A DNA stretch of 64,000 nucleotides from Sarocladium kiliense (GCA_030734395.1 JAUZTG010000048.1:992001-1056000), one strand, 5' to 3'; counted from the stretch's first letter, positions 1 to 12,842 are shown. The notes: generated from the sequence alone by a model not told the origin. Translations and numbers: made by a program.

Positions 1-320
1 CCGAAGCACCAACAGATCTCCAACCCTGGAGTAACGAGCTTTTCAAGCAGCGTGAGGCCAGGCTCAAGGAGAATCGGAGAGAGCAATTCCACGCACAGAC
101 CGCGAAGCTGGAGATGAAGAGCTCAAAGCCTGTTTCAAAAGAGAGGAAGGAGTTGAAGGAGTTGGCGCAGAAGATGCTGTCTGGCGAGGTGCAGTGGAAG
201 AACGACGTGATCCTTGATCCGAAGTGGGATGAGCTGGTGAAGAGCTTGGATCCGAAGCAAGGGGTTGATACAGCGGCTGTGGAGGCGAAGGAGGTGAAGA
301 CGCCGGAACAATCATCATAG
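1..320 (+). CDS. C-terminal part of an unrecognised protein (cut by window edge)
   Basis: An open frame enters the window at base 3 and ends at a TAG at 318-320, giving about 105 residues. The visible part is charged and mostly helical, with runs of Lys, Arg and Glu (RLKENRREQ, SKERKELKELAQ), and a short conserved-looking segment, VQWKNDVILDPKWDELVKSL, before a polar tail. I do not recognise the family; small basic mitochondrial-ribosome-associated proteins can look like this, but that is only an impression. The start and most of the gene lie left of the window. The gene converges on the METTL4-like gene, whose stop is 121 bp downstream. Confidence 0.6.
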   Translation, partial: EAPTDLQPWSNELFKQREARLKENRREQFHAQTAKLEMKSSKPVSKERKELKELAQKMLSGEVQWKNDVILDPKWDELVKSLDPKQGVDTAAVEAKEVKTPEQSS

Positions 321-441
321 ACGGGGAAAAGGTTGCATATGGGACGATATAGGGGGGGTACAAGATGGGCAGAGATGCATTGTATATTACTGTACAAGCG
401 AGGAAAATGCTCGCGTGCTACGACTATAATCAGGGCTCACG

Positions 442-1452
442 TCAAGAAGCCGTTTCATCTACCACCCAATGCTCTGCTCCTTGGAAATGCAGGACTTCGT
501 TTCCCCAGGCCCACCACCCTGCTGTAAGATTACGCGCGAATACCTCTAAGCCCATGTATTCTTGACCAAGAATATTACCAAACACTTCTCGAAGGCTTGG
601 TTTCCTTGAATGAACATCCGGCACGGCAACGAGCACCCGAGGCTGTATCAAGGCCGGCCGGGTTGGAGCATCAGCTCGTCGTGCAATGAGCAGCTTCTCC
701 CACGGTTTCCTCCAGGCAGAGTCAACAGGCATGATGGGCTCCCCCGACGACGTCACTTTCAACCATGTCCATTCGCTCACAAGTTGCAGTCCCCAAGAGG
801 AGAAAAGGCCACCAGGTGAAAGCATATAGTCAAGGACGCTCTCCTTGTTCGTGACCCAGACAGCAACTATGCCGTCAGGTGCGAGGTGACTGCGCACTGG
901 GATGTGTGAAAGCAACTCTCGCATCTCAGAGAGGTCCTTGACCGTGTCATACTTGTTGCTCCTTCGCCTGGCAGAACGATTTGGCCACGGCGGGTCAAGG
1001 ACTATGAGATTGAAGGTCGGTGCTCTGTTAGCAAACTCGTCCGCGGTCTTTTGCAATGATCCTTCAAGGTACTGCGAGCCATCAGGTATAAATATTTCCT
1101 TCAAGCCATGTGTGTCATTTTTGGATGAAGAGACGATGGCTCGCGGCAAACACCACCGTCCATCATACTGCTCTTCAATCACATCCAGAGCACGGTCGAC
1201 AGCCGCTTCGGTCATGAGATCCGCGACCTGAGCAGCCTGTGACCGAGTACCTCCGTCTCCATATCTTGGCTCCGGAACGACGAAGGGTTCGGTGGCTGCT
1301 GGGGCGGAGACGAGGCGTCGGGTGGGGGAGCGGCCGGGCGGGACCTGACTCTCCTCGATGGAGCGGGGGATATCAAGGAGGAGGACGGGGTTATCCGGGG
1401 ATTGGAAGAGGCGCGATGACTGTAGCAATGCCTCCGCAGCGTCGTTTGTCAT
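442..1452 (-). CDS. MT-A70 family adenine-N6 methyltransferase, METTL4-like
   Basis: Single-exon gene of 336 residues. The first ATG is at 1452-1450; an in-frame TTG just upstream is not used here. It carries the MT-A70 catalytic signature D153-P-P-W156, followed by a basic Asn/Ser/Arg stretch (NRSARRRSNKY) and VWVTNK, then the C-terminal WTWLKVTSSGEP and KPWEKLLIARR segments typical of the METTL4 branch rather than of IME4/METTL3. Family members transfer methyl from S-adenosylmethionine to N6 of adenine; METTL4 has been linked to m6Am in snRNA and, debatably, to DNA 6mA. The N-terminal third is not recognisable. The gene is divergent from the LEU5 carrier over 477 bp. The family call is secure; the substrate cannot be read from sequence. 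Confidence 0.85.
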   Translation of the reverse strand: MTNDAAEALLQSSRLFQSPDNPVLLLDIPRSIEESQVPPGRSPTRRLVSAPAATEPFVVPEPRYGDGGTRSQAAQVADLMTEAAVDRALDVIEEQYDGRWCLPRAIVSSSKNDTHGLKEIFIPDGSQYLEGSLQKTADEFANRAPTFNLIVLDPPWPNRSARRRSNKYDTVKDLSEMRELLSHIPVRSHLAPDGIVAVWVTNKESVLDYMLSPGGLFSSWGLQLVSEWTWLKVTSSGEPIMPVDSAWRKPWEKLLIARRADAPTRPALIQPRVLVAVPDVHSRKPSLREVFGNILGQEYMGLEVFARNLTAGWWAWGNEVLHFQGAEHWVVDETAS

Positions 1453-1929
1453 TTCCAGCAATGCGACAGTCCGCTGTTGGGGCTTTTAAGTCCGATGGCG
1501 AAAGCTGCCCTCGTGACCTGCCGTTGATGACTGATGGGGAACGAAAACTCCGGGCGTGTGGCATCGTGGAAAATCGGTAACCTCGGCTTGGGGCGGCCCG
1601 CGTAGCGAGTGAGGACCGGCGCAACCCATTCTGCCCCGGTGCGCAACTTTCAATCCTCCTCCACGTTAAGCCGAACCGGTCGGCCAACTGCACGCGTGCA
1701 CACACAGATCCCTGACGATCCTACACCGCTGACGATATTGCTCCCCATTCTTTTCTTTCTGACTTTCTTTCGCGAGTTTCTCTCCAACGAGAAGCAGGAT
1801 TGCCAGCCATACACCTCTCTCTCGACCTCTCACCGCGAATGTCGATCTGCTGACCATTCTCGACGTCATCAACAATCATCTCCATCCCCCGCCCCTCCTC
1901 CAACCCACGCGTTGGCTGAGCACAAGGGG
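1453..1929. promoter_or_regulatory. Divergent intergenic region between the METTL4-like gene and LEU5
   Basis: No gene is visible. About 1740-1800 is pyrimidine-rich (CTTTCTTTCTGACTTTCTTT), as in many fungal promoters and leaders. It must hold the 5' ends of both flanking genes. In-frame readings continue upstream of the LEU5 start without an ATG that looks better. Confidence 0.5.
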
Positions 1930-3185
1930 ATGCCCTCTGCGCTCGCGGAACATGGCGCCATGTCTGAGGTAGCCCGCGATGTCGCTGCTGCAGGTGCAGG
2001 CTCTGGTCGACAGGATGCTGTTGCCGCTGCTGCCAGGGCACGAGCAGATGCAGCTGACCAGGCTGCGCGCCGGAAAACATGGACATTTGACTATGTCTGG
2101 AGATCGGGTGTCGCTGGTGGCATTGCAGGCTGTGCTGTACGTTTCTACTGCCCTTGTCGCTCGCTGCTGTGCTGTCCATGTACTGACCATGTCGCTTCCA
2201 GGCCAAGACCGTTGTCGCACCCCTCGACCGGGTCAAGATCCTTTTCCAGGCGAGCAACCCTCAGTTCGCAAAATATACCGGATCATGGTTCGGTGTCGCT
2301 TCAGCAATGAGAGACATCCATTCTCATGAAGGTTTTCTCGGCCTCTATCGCGGCCACTCCGCAACACTCCTACGAATCTTCCCTTACGCCGGTATTAAAT
2401 TCCTCGCCTACGAACAAATCCGATCCGCCCTCATTCCCAAGAAAGAGTATGAGACACCACTGAGACGACTCGTCAGTGGTGGCCTGGCTGGTGTTACTTC
2501 CGTCTTCTTCACATACCCTCTCGAAGTCATCCGTGTGCGATTAGCATTCGAGACGAAGCGCGACGGCCGCTCATCATTATCTTCCATCTGCAAGCAAATA
2601 TACAACGAGACACCGGTCGCAAGTACATCCACAGCAAGATTGCCCAGTTCTCCACTTCCCAATGCACCAGCAACAGTGGCTGCGGCAGCCGAGGTCACTA
2701 CGTCAACTGTCCAGGCAGTGGCTCCGAAGACAGGACTCATCAACTTCTACCGCGGCTTCACACCAACTATTCTCGGCATGGTGCCGTATGCAGGGATCTC
2801 ATTCCTGACTCACGACACTGTTAGCGACATGTTGCGACGCCCCTCCATCGCCCAATACACTACACTTCCTCTTACCAAGAAGCACCCAGAAGGCAAGCCA
2901 GCACCACTTCGCTCATGGGCGGAGCTCACCGCTGGTGGTCTAGCAGGATTGGTGTCGCAGACAGCATCGTACCCACTGGAGGTGATTCGGAGACGGATGC
3001 AAGTTGGTGGTGCCGTAGGTGACGGCCACCGACTCCGTTTGGGAGAGACAGCGAGGATGATCCTGCGAGAAAAAGGTCCTGCCGGCTTCTTCGTTGGTCT
3101 GAGCATTGGCTATGTCAAGGTCATCCCGCTGGCTGCTGTCAGTTTCTATACATACGAGCGGATGAAGCTTCTCTTAGGGATCTGA
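1930..3185 (+). CDS. LEU5: Mitochondrial coenzyme A carrier (SLC25 family, LEU5/SLC25A42-like)
   Basis: Two exons, 1930-2136 and 2202-3185, with a 65-bp intron (GTACGT donor, TACTGAC branch point, CAG acceptor), encode 396 residues. Three mitochondrial-carrier signatures are visible: APLDRVK at about 75-81, YPLEVIR at about 174-180 and YPLEVIRRR at about 326-334, each in a two-helix repeat. The first signature with following KILFQAS, and the GHSATLLRIFPYAG segment, match the LEU5/Graves-disease-carrier branch, which brings CoA or its precursor into the matrix. The protein should sit in the inner mitochondrial membrane. The N-terminal 50 residues are Ala-rich and poorly conserved; a second in-frame ATG at 1960 is an alternative start. 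The loop at about 200-240 is longer than in yeast and Ala/Thr-rich. Confidence 0.9.
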
Positions 3186-3859
3186 GAGAGACATGGTATA
3201 TGCGTGATGCACAAATGTGTCAGGATAGACGGACACCTTGGGCTGGCTGTGTTATACGGGCGTTTGGTTTGCTTTTATTTTGTCTCATCATGGCATTGGG
3301 TTGGATAGGTCATTGGCTATCATGGAGGGAGTTGTTTTGTATTCTGCTAGACCTAGACAGGTGCTCTCGGCAGTCAAATGTGATGCATTTGAAGTCCACG
3401 ATGGTCTGAATGTTGACGTGAGGTTGAGGTAGAGCACACCGCAAGTCCCCGGGCTTTGAACTCAAGACTGGGCGAAGGGTTCCGTTGAGGACGTGGCCAC
3501 CTTGAAAGACCGTCAGAATATGAATGAATGCTAACCGGCCGAATTAGTCTGTGTCTGATTCGTCATAGTGCATTGGAGAAATTCATCTTGTCGCGATCAC
3601 GGTTGGCCTCCACGGACCCACCTTTTTCTTTGCGGCTCTCCAGCTACGGACCTCCAACCTCGCTTCTCACTTGATCATCGCCAGCTCATTCCCATCGACG
3701 ATCGGCTACACATCGCCGCGACAAGGCTCAACCCATACGACGCATCTCTACAGATCACTCCCGTCTCTATACACGCGTTGAGAAGCGGCACAGAGCGTAA
3801 TACGCCGCTCCAAGTGCTACGAGGAGCAGGGTCTTTCCTCCCTACCTCCAGCCTCAACA
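3186..3859. other. Intergenic region between LEU5 and CDC73
   Basis: LEU5 3' flank followed by the CDC73 promoter and leader. No open frame here looks coding, and I see no repeat or RNA gene. The leader before the CDC73 ATG is C/T-rich (about 3600-3858). Confidence 0.5.
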
Positions 3860-5173
3860 ATGGCTGCCACTCCAGATCCCCTCGTCCTGCTTCGGCAATC
3901 CATCACAGCCGGCAGACCGCTCGTCCTGAGCACATCGGCCGACCCGTCTGCGCCCGTCGACGAAACAACACCACTCTCAAAAGCCACTCACCTGCAATTC
4001 CCCGCCGACGATGGCACCGGCGTCGCGCTCCCCTTCGACGCGCCCACACGCTTCAACACCGCCGCCGACCGCGCAGTCGACCTTCGCAGTATTTACTTTG
4101 CATGGCTGAACCGAGAGCTCGCCATTCCGGATTACAATGCCGCTGCGACGACTCTAAATGCGGAGCTCGCCGAGGGGTCGAAGGTCCAGAACTTGGGTTT
4201 CATTGAGAGGCTGGATCTGATCACTTGGTTGGAGGGTGCTTCTGATGACAGCGAGTATATCAAGCCTTTGGCGGGAGATGCTGGTGCTGCGGCCGTTGCG
4301 GCGGCTGCTGCTGCTACGGGTGCTACTGCGACAGGCGCGGCTGCGAAGACTGGGGCGGCTGCTGCAGCGACGCAGGCAAGATCTGGGAAAGGGACGATGG
4401 ATCCTAGACTGGCGAGTGTTTACAGCGGGGAGCGGAAGATGGGTGATCGGAATACGGTCCTGCGTGGAATCAAGCCTACGGTATGTCGACCTTCCATCTC
4501 ATCCGTGGCTACCTGGTGTGCTAACCTATAGTAGGACTTCTCTCATGTCCGGAAGCTCGCGGCACCCTTCATCAAGAAGTCACCCTCTTCAGCTGTGACG
4601 ACCAGTCAGCCACTCCCTATCAACCAGAAGCCTAATGGGCGGAGACCTGACCCTATCATCCTGCTTTCACCTTCTGCTTCGTCACTGCTCCGCATGTCGA
4701 ACGCACGCTCATTCCTCGAAGACGGCAAATTCATCCCACCGGATGTTGGAGCTTCAGCAGCCAGTATGCTCCACGTTCAACGTACCGTTCGCGCCATCGA
4801 CCCGAACCGCCCTCTACGTTTCATTCTCGTCGAAGGATCTGAACAGTTCAAGCCAGAGTACTGGAACCGCGTCGTTGCCGTGTTCACCACTGGCCAGACA
4901 TGGCAATTCAAGAACTACAAGTGGAGCAACCCGGATGAGTTGTTTAAGCACGTCCCGGGTGTCTACATCGGATGGAGAGGCGACCAACCACCGGATAATG
5001 TCCGAGGATGGGGTCACCGTGTGTTATCAGTGGGCGTGGAGAGGTGGAGAGGTGAAGGGCATGAGGCGTCGAGATTTAGGGATAAGGAGGTCGTGGAGCA
5101 GATCTGGAGAGGAATTGAGACCAACATGAGGAACAAGGGCTGGAGGAGGGATGCAGCTCCAAGCGCTATCTAA
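3860..5173 (+). CDS. CDC73: Paf1 complex subunit Cdc73 (parafibromin homologue)
   Basis: Two exons, 3860-4480 and 4535-5173, are joined across a 54-bp intron (GTATGT donor, CTAAC branch, TAG acceptor), giving 419 residues. The upstream TATAG acceptor is excluded because it would put a stop in frame. The N-terminal half has the Cdc73 pattern of LRQSI..G.P, TRF and LRSIYFAWL; the Ala/Gly/Thr-rich stretch at about 140-180 is a low-complexity linker. The C-terminal Ras-like domain is clear: DPIILLSPSASSLLRM, NARSFLEDGKFIPP, RFILVEGSEQFKPEYWNRVVAVFTTGQ (read in parts) and the ending GVERWRG. The protein is part of the nuclear Paf1 complex on elongating RNA polymerase II and supports histone modification and 3'-end formation. 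Confidence 0.93.
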
Positions 5174-6209
5174 GCAGTAGGGGGCTGTATAGTGTGTTGG
5201 AGATACTATGGACATTGTGTACACTACCAGAAAAGACTAGGGTGCGGCCAGGAACGGTCCCTCGGAATTCAGGAAGCGTTGGCGTTTGGCAACCATGTCC
5301 AGGTCCTTGAATCCGACGTGTGTATAAGATTATCGGAAGAGTTACGCGCGGCCCTGCATCCACTGCTCTTCAGAGATAGGGGTCCATGATGATCATGCCG
5401 ATGCTTAATCAAGGGCGCATAATCGTAATGTGAAGAGCAGCTGAGAGTAGTGAGCACACGTTGCATACGTTGCGGCTTCGGGACTGCCGTGCCCACTCAG
5501 ATCCCTTGAGAGTTTCAATCAAGCGGACGTTCAGCCGCATCGTCGATCACGGCAGATGAGCCAACATGATGAAATCTGGCAGAACCGAGTTGCCGAAACA
5601 ACCTCGACGCCTCGACTTCATCCCCAGAATGTTTCATGCCAGACCACGGGCTCAATTCCGCAGTACCATCCCCCCATCATTGTGACATTGACAGCTTTCC
5701 CCATCGCTCACCAACCATAGCGGAACTTCGGGTAATCCGACTGACTCGAGTCTGGCCCCTCCCCTTCCCCGACTCATGTCCCCCAGGCACGCGATTTTCT
5801 ATTGAAATCAATCTACCCTAAGACGAAGGAACGCATCACGGACCCCTTTGACAAGTTCCCACTTCGGAGCCAAAAACCACATGGTCCAGAATCCTAGCTC
5901 CAGGTCCCCGTCCACGTGAGGCTCGCGCTTGGCCGCCTTTGTTATGCGCCCAGGCGCGCGCTGACCTTGCTCTTGTGGGGGCAGCTTTCCCTACACACCC
6001 GCCGTCGTCGTTCTGGCTCTTGTTTTTTTTCTTCTTCTTGGCCCTTTCCTATTTCTCTCAGTTGCCGCGTGGCAGGATTTGATGAATGATCGACAGGACC
6101 AGGGGGGAAGGGCTGGTCTAGTGAACTCCACGAAAGGATTCTGGCGATAGGGAAAGTGGAGAGAGGGGTGTAGGCTTTTAGGAGACATCTGCCCGGAGGA
6201 CTAATTCAA

Positions 6210-6237
6210 TTTTTTTTTTGGGGGGGGGGGGGGGGGG
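6210..6237 (+). repeat. T10 followed by G18 homopolymer
   Basis: Ten T (6210-6219) are followed directly by eighteen G (6220-6237). A G tract this long can form quadruplex DNA and is prone to length errors in sequencing, so its exact length should not be trusted. Confidence 0.9.
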
Positions 6238-9200
6238 AATGGGAAAGAATAGTTCATAGTATGTGTACTCCGTAGGTAATGGCTTCATTCATAGCGATGG
6301 CGTCTAACAAGTTCAGGGGGGTATCTCGTGAGAAGTGTCACACGCACCCGCCGGATGCCTTAACCCGGTAGGACGACGCGTTTGATCATTCCTCATTCGT
6401 GCCTCTTCCGTCTACCTCTTTGAAAAGAAAAGTTCATCTTCTGATCTCGTTGTACGAAAGTCGCGTGGCCGGGGCTTTGTCTGACACAGCCATGTTGGTG
6501 TGGAAGCACAGACAAACGAATCAGGACCGCGAAGTCATCTACGGTACCCCGGCAGAGAGGGCGCTTGGCCACGTGTGGTGGCTTGCTGGGCTTTCGGAGC
6601 TCCCAACCAGCTTCTCCTCATGAAAGGGCTGAAGATTGTGGTGGGCGTGTGTCCGACGTGCTGGGATCAGGGGGTGGTTTGTGTTTCGATTCTGGCCTTT
6701 GTGAGGGTGTATGTACGTGCTCGCGGTTGTTGAATGCGGCAAATAGTCAACGAGGCAAAACCTGGCATGAACTGACTATCATGATGGCTTGTTTGAACGA
6801 AGTGGTCTTCACTGGGTCTCTGCTCGTACAAGTGGTCCAAGTGATATCCTGAGACTGGCGGGCGGACCATACCACGTGGAGAGCATGAATGCCGTTTCTC
6901 CACAGTAAAGGGAACATCTTCCCTGCAGATAACAAGGCAGGGATACCCTGTAAATCACATTGGAGCCCGTCGACGACCGCTGGAGATGCTGAAGCACACC
7001 GCTGGGTTTCGTGCATGAAGGGTCTCCGCCCTTGTCGGCAGATCTCTGAGGGCTGTTGGAGGGTAGGCTCAGGATATTGCGCGGGAATGGCGGCTACAGG
7101 GTTGAAAGATTGCAGAGGAAGTGTATCCCAGTACGAAAAGCATGGGATTTGGGTTCTTGGAGCTCGGGATGAAGACCGGGTTCGACGTCGAGATCGGCAG
7201 TTGAATGGCTGGCGACTTGTTCAAGAATGTGAGAGGACCACAAGCCACCTTCAAAGCGCGCACTACATGAGTCAAGTGGCTGGATATTCAAGGAAAAGGC
7301 GGTAAAAGTGTCCAGGCTGGACGTTCTCCAGCTGCCGTCGTCTCAGCAGAGTCACATTACTTCTGCTCTCGACAGTGGTCGCACCCTCCTTGATCGGGCG
7401 ACTGATTGGCCTGGCTTCCAGGAAGGGTTTCGCTCCTGGCTCAGACCCTGATCGAGTGTATATCTAAAAGAGCTTGAACGGAACACACGATAGCACGGGC
7501 TGAAGCCGACGCCGCAAGAGCTGGGTTCTAGAAGAAGTGGATGCCCTCACGTCTCAACACCCAAGGGAACACCCTGAAGCCTTTCGCAGTATCCATTGAA
7601 GCGGGCCGAGACGCAGTGTCAGTCTATGCCGTCTCTGCCGCCTTAAACTTTTGGTCCAGAGGCGAAAGGGATAACTCCACCTCGCTTCCACTTGCCAATC
7701 AGTCAGGGTGAGCACCATCCTAAGGCCGCCCAGTCAGCCCACGACCAGTGCCCGTGTCGCGCGAGATCGGACCATAATCCACCTTGCCGAGCGGAAACAT
7801 GCGTCCGCCATTGAGCCCTACAGTGGGGGGCGGAAGGGAAACGAAGGAGTCTTGGGGAACCTTTAGAGGACAACGTTACTCGTGCTCTGGACCCTAGTCA
7901 GATCCGAGATACGAGTGCGCTTTTCCAGGTCCCGAAGAGTAGAGAACAGATGATTCCTTTGCGGTGAACAGTACGTGCACAGCATACAGTATAGACTAAT
8001 GAATGAATGCTTTTCTTCAAAAGGTCCGAGTCCAAGAAGTGCCACTGGAGAGAAAGGGGAATGTGCCCCCACACGGCTGGGAGCTTGATGCCACATGGTT
8101 GACAGCTCGATATGGGGCTAAGCCTTGGGGGACTCGAGACCATTTGTTGTCGGTCTACTCAATAGTCGAGCACTGGCCCGATGTCTCAGTGAATCATTGA
8201 GATGCCAAGAAATGCGTCCTCTTTGTTTGAGATCAGCTGAGCCGTGGGAGTGTCGCAATCATTCAACTCTTCGGGACCGAGGTCTGCAGCTAGATACACG
8301 CACTACACGCCGTCCAATATACTGTACACATCCTCTTCACTTGGACGCAAATACGAGCCCAACTGTTGAACCGTCCCAAGCAAAGGCAACTGTGCATGTC
8401 TGAGGTAGAAAAGCAAATATTGAATATTGTGGTTCAGCCGCGTCCCGACGCCACGGTTCCAGTGGTTCCCCCAACGTGGGAATATAGCCTGAATCTCGCG
8501 TGTCTTCCCGTGTTGTGGCGTGGCGTGGGACTGTTGGAGATAACGCGAAGCTTTGGCGCTGGTTTCAGCCGTTGTCCCGTTGGTTCACTTCGGGGGTAGC
8601 ATTGGTGTACCAGAGAAAGCTCAACAATTCTGAAGAAAACGTGAGGCAGCTCCTAAAGTATGGCGTGCTTGTCTTAGGGTTGTGATCGGAGACACGTGCC
8701 GTGCTCCCTCGTCTCGGGCCACTCGAAGGTTGAACGGAAGATGGCAACACATCGTATCATTTGCTAACTACTGACTCAGCGTTATCTTTGTTTCTCGGTA
8801 ATACTAGCGGCCGTTGACATGTCACCGGCGCATAGCTACCAGGAATGGAAAGACAGGGACGGTGTGGGTAATCAGGCGCGAGGAGAGACAATATACAGCG
8901 CGCGGCTGAGATGCAGGTTCCTTGCCATTTGCCATGTGGCATGATACCTGCATATAGCCAACGAGGGTGTGTGCAACACCACCAACGCGCGTGTGTGTCT
9001 TGAGGATGGAAAGAGTTCGCGGAACCGGACAGCAGGGAGGGGCGTGCGTTGCCCATCTGGGACCGTCTCAGCTATTTACGACTATGTTGGGTTCTGCAAT
9101 GTGTTTGGGTGGTCCGCATAAGCCGTGTCGAACATAGGAGTGCATAATAATGACAATAGCCCGGTTTGACATATCGTTATGGGCGTTGCCGACTTGGCCG

Positions 9201-11097
9201 AAGGTGGGTGGCATCGACATTTTCTTTCAACTCTGTCATTTTTGTTCTACTGCTGGCTTACAGGGGGGAGGGGGGCGTGTTCCCGTGCTTCTGCGCCCGG
9301 CACTCTGTTTCTCCCTTGGGTGCATAAATGGCAAACCCAAGGGTCGGAGACGTCGGCTCGGAGAGGGCGAGAAGAACGTTGAGACATTGTGATTCCGACC
9401 CGGGATTCCATGCCGGAGTTGTGAGAAGAAGAATGGCTTTCAATAGTTGAAGACGGGATCTCGATGCGCGACGAGGGTTGCTGTGCTCAGCACTAAGGTG
9501 CAGTAGTTTGCGGCAGTTGAAGAGACTGAAGGCTGCAACATGAGTAAGAAGAAAACATAGTCTGTATGGTTGGGTGGCGAATACATGACACGATAGGATA
9601 GGGTGACCAACCAGTGACATATCAATATCGACTATAGGCCTTCTCTATTGGCCAGATACTGACATCTCCTCGGCACTTCGCGCTTCGGAATCTCGAACGC
9701 GCAAAAGAAGGCGACTGTCCCGACTCGGGCGATAGTCGACACTTGGGGGAAACGATCTTCCGATATACTTCGGCCGACGCGACAGACTATCTAACAATCT
9801 AGATCCCTTAAATGTGGTATCGAACCTGGCTAAGCAAAAGTGAAGGGTGGGCAGAGAAAAACAGAGTCGCAGGAAGAGAAAGTCCGGGTTTCCTATCGGA
9901 GGCTGCCGATGACCACATGAAAGTTTCCCCTCTCCCACAGATTCTAGACCTTTACAAGCGTAGTAGCGGTTAAGATCCTCGCTATGGTTTTTGCGCCGAC
10001 GAGCTCTACGAGCTTATTCCCGAACCCCCGAGTGAGTGCGTGTGAGCAACCCAACCAGTAAGTAACAACAAGGTTTGAAGCCGGCCTTTGGCGCCGCGTT
10101 CTCTCGTAGCTTTTTTTACAGTGGTCTACCGCCTAGCCTACCCGGGGCTAACGGCCCCCGAAGCCCTGTTTGCCCTGCCCTTTTCCCGTTTCTTACCTCT
10201 CTACGAAATGATGATGGGCTGAAAGTCTGTTGTATGGGTCGCTGGGCGGGCTGATCATCGTTCCGCACTTTTGCTCCGCGGGGCGGTCTTATGTGACTGG
10301 GAGGATTTCATAAGCAGTGACTGATAGATTTAGTATGAAGCTGTCTGTCCCGTGGAGGTGGTCCGATGCTATTCCATGGTTGGGAGGTGATCAGCGTAGT
10401 GCGTTGTGCTTAATGCCAGCTGGGGACCTTGTAGCATTGACCTGTCAGGACGAACGTCTCACAACGAAGGAAAAGTCATCTCTCATGGTTTGATTACCAA
10501 ATCCAGTACTCAGCCAATTGGCCAACCACCCAGCCTTTTTTTTATCTTCTCGTGTCAGACACGCTCAGCCCAGCCCAGCCGAACGACTCAACTCTGTTAG
10601 TCCATCCATCCCCCTCCATCCCTCCCCCAGCAGCACAGCGCGTGGCTTTTGATGGATTCCACGTGGCATTGGATCCCCACTCGCACCCCCTCTCTCCTAC
10701 TGTATATGCGCTGGCCCCACTGCCGGTGCCACTGGCTTGGGGCTGATCAGCGCTGTTGTCCCCTGTAGTGACCATCGCAGTGGTTCTGGAGCCCTGTCCA
10801 GCGTTCACCGCTCAGTCACTAGAGCCACACCGCATACAGATGTACCTTGTACTCTCCCGCCAGATGCTGACATGAACCACTGTGTCGCATCGCTGCCATC
10901 AGCGCCAGTGGCATCCAACATTCAGGTATCTACGCTGCACTGCAACAGGTGCATTCTGCACCACAACCAGATAGCAGCTGGGGCAACGGCCTGCTGGTCC
11001 AGTTGGTGGGAAATCTTCAGCGCCCTTCACTTACACTCAGCTGTACCTACATACGTGCCATACGCCTGCTTATTATGCATATTACCATCCACATATT

Positions 11098-11119
11098 GAT
11101 GCTGATGATGATGATATGA
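11098..11119 (+). repeat. Imperfect GAT/TGA trinucleotide repeat
   Basis: Short microsatellite of TGATGC followed by repeated TGATGATGATGATA units within the gene-poor tract. No coding role is visible. Confidence 0.6.
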
Positions 11120-12842
11120 TCTTACTACAACTTGTCAGAAACCCATCATGTATCGTCATCTATGAAACCTGACTCTTTAAAACGCGGACGCAGTTCCGCA
11201 CGACCTTATCCCTGGCCTTTACTAATCACCCCCATGCCCCGGACTTTGGGAGACGCCTTCGCCATGGCTTCACACCTAAAGTCGAGCTATCGCAGCCCGT
11301 CACCCTTCCTGCGCCCGCACACTCTCCCTACCACGCACTCCATACTTTATTTCGACCCTGATAACAAGCCTTACTGGAGTCGATCCTCCGAGACATCACG
11401 CAATCTAACCTCGGGTCTCAACTCGCGGCGCGGCTGGGGGAGGGGCTCTCGGATATAATCACTACATTCTCGCCCGAGTGGCCTCATCGAACGTCCCTGA
11501 CCCTTGTCCAACCTCGTCTCTCTGCCACGTGCGCCTTGTTTAGGAGGTGATAAGATTTCAGAGGCGCGGGCGGTGCTCAATGCTCTCTCCTTGCTTCGGA
11601 CAAGCACCACTTCGGAAAGTCGCAATGGCCGGCCTCTTCTGGGGAGCTAGAAACCCAAAGTTAACTGGATAGCGACCACAATAGTCACATCGTCTCTCAG
11701 ATAATTCAGGGCCACGCGGGTGAAGGGTCTCGGACGTCCTGACTTCAAAGCTTTCTAGATTGCCGCTTGGGCCTTGTTCATTTATTGTCCCCTACGGAGT
11801 ACAAGTCTCTTCCCCTGGGTCAGGTCCATGCTAGTACTCAGAGTCCGCGCGGAGCCGGAACGGACCCTAAGGAGACGCGGTGCGAACACCCAAGATCTGC
11901 CAAAAGATCATAGCGTGAGTTCTGCCAGGGTTTCAAGGCTTCTCGTCACGTTTGAGGAATCATGCCCGTTCACCTTCACATATTGTTTGCCGTTTCCAGT
12001 TGTAGTACATGGACCAGGCCACCTTGGCGTCGAGGCTGCGCCTCCGCATCGCTTGAGAGGCCCGTGAGTGTTGAAAGTTTAACTTAACTTTCGCTGCTGC
12101 GTCCTCCTGCGCCGGCACGACCAACAAAGGTTAGGTACGGTAGTATATGGAGCTATTGCATGATAAAATGCCGTTGCCCAGGGAATGCGGTTGCGCGATT
12201 GTTGAAGACACACCCACTTGAGATTGTGTGCTGTAACGCGGTGGGTGAGGCACTATATGCATGACGGTGAAGCGTCGTCTTGCGTCGGCGTCTTCGTCTT
12301 GCAGATCGACAGGTTCTTTTGGAGAGCTCGCTTGGCATCAAAAACGGTCGTGGCCCGAGCGTTTCGAGGCCTTAATTGTAGGAGCGAGCTGGTGCCAGGA
12401 AATCTATTGCAAAGAAGTCTTGTATGCCACAGGCAAACAGGCGATGGCCTTGGCCAGAGGACTGGAATGTGCTGGGCGTGTCAAAGGGTTCCTACGCGAT
12501 CGATTCACTAGTCGGCTGGGCGCTAGATCACGGAGGCCAATGGGGTGCTAAAGAGAGAAAGCAAGTGTCATTGTTATCGCCCACTAAAGAAAAAGCCGTT
12601 CGCATCTGCATTTGCCCATACATGTGATGGTGAAGCGTAGATGCTAGCGCATGCGCATGGGACTCCAGGACGTGATTGCACGGGTAGATGCAGACGTGGT
12701 GGCGCACAGAGGGTGGTTCGCGCACCTCATCCATGCAACTCTACACTATGCACGAAACACGGGAGCTGCAACCTTCCGAGCCCAGCACCGTGATAAGTCT
12801 TTATTGTCCGAATTCTAATGCCTGATCTTGGCGCCAACGGAG

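Noticed and set aside
1453..1461. Longer start for the METTL4-like gene
   Set aside because: It uses TTG; the ATG at 1452 is three codons downstream.
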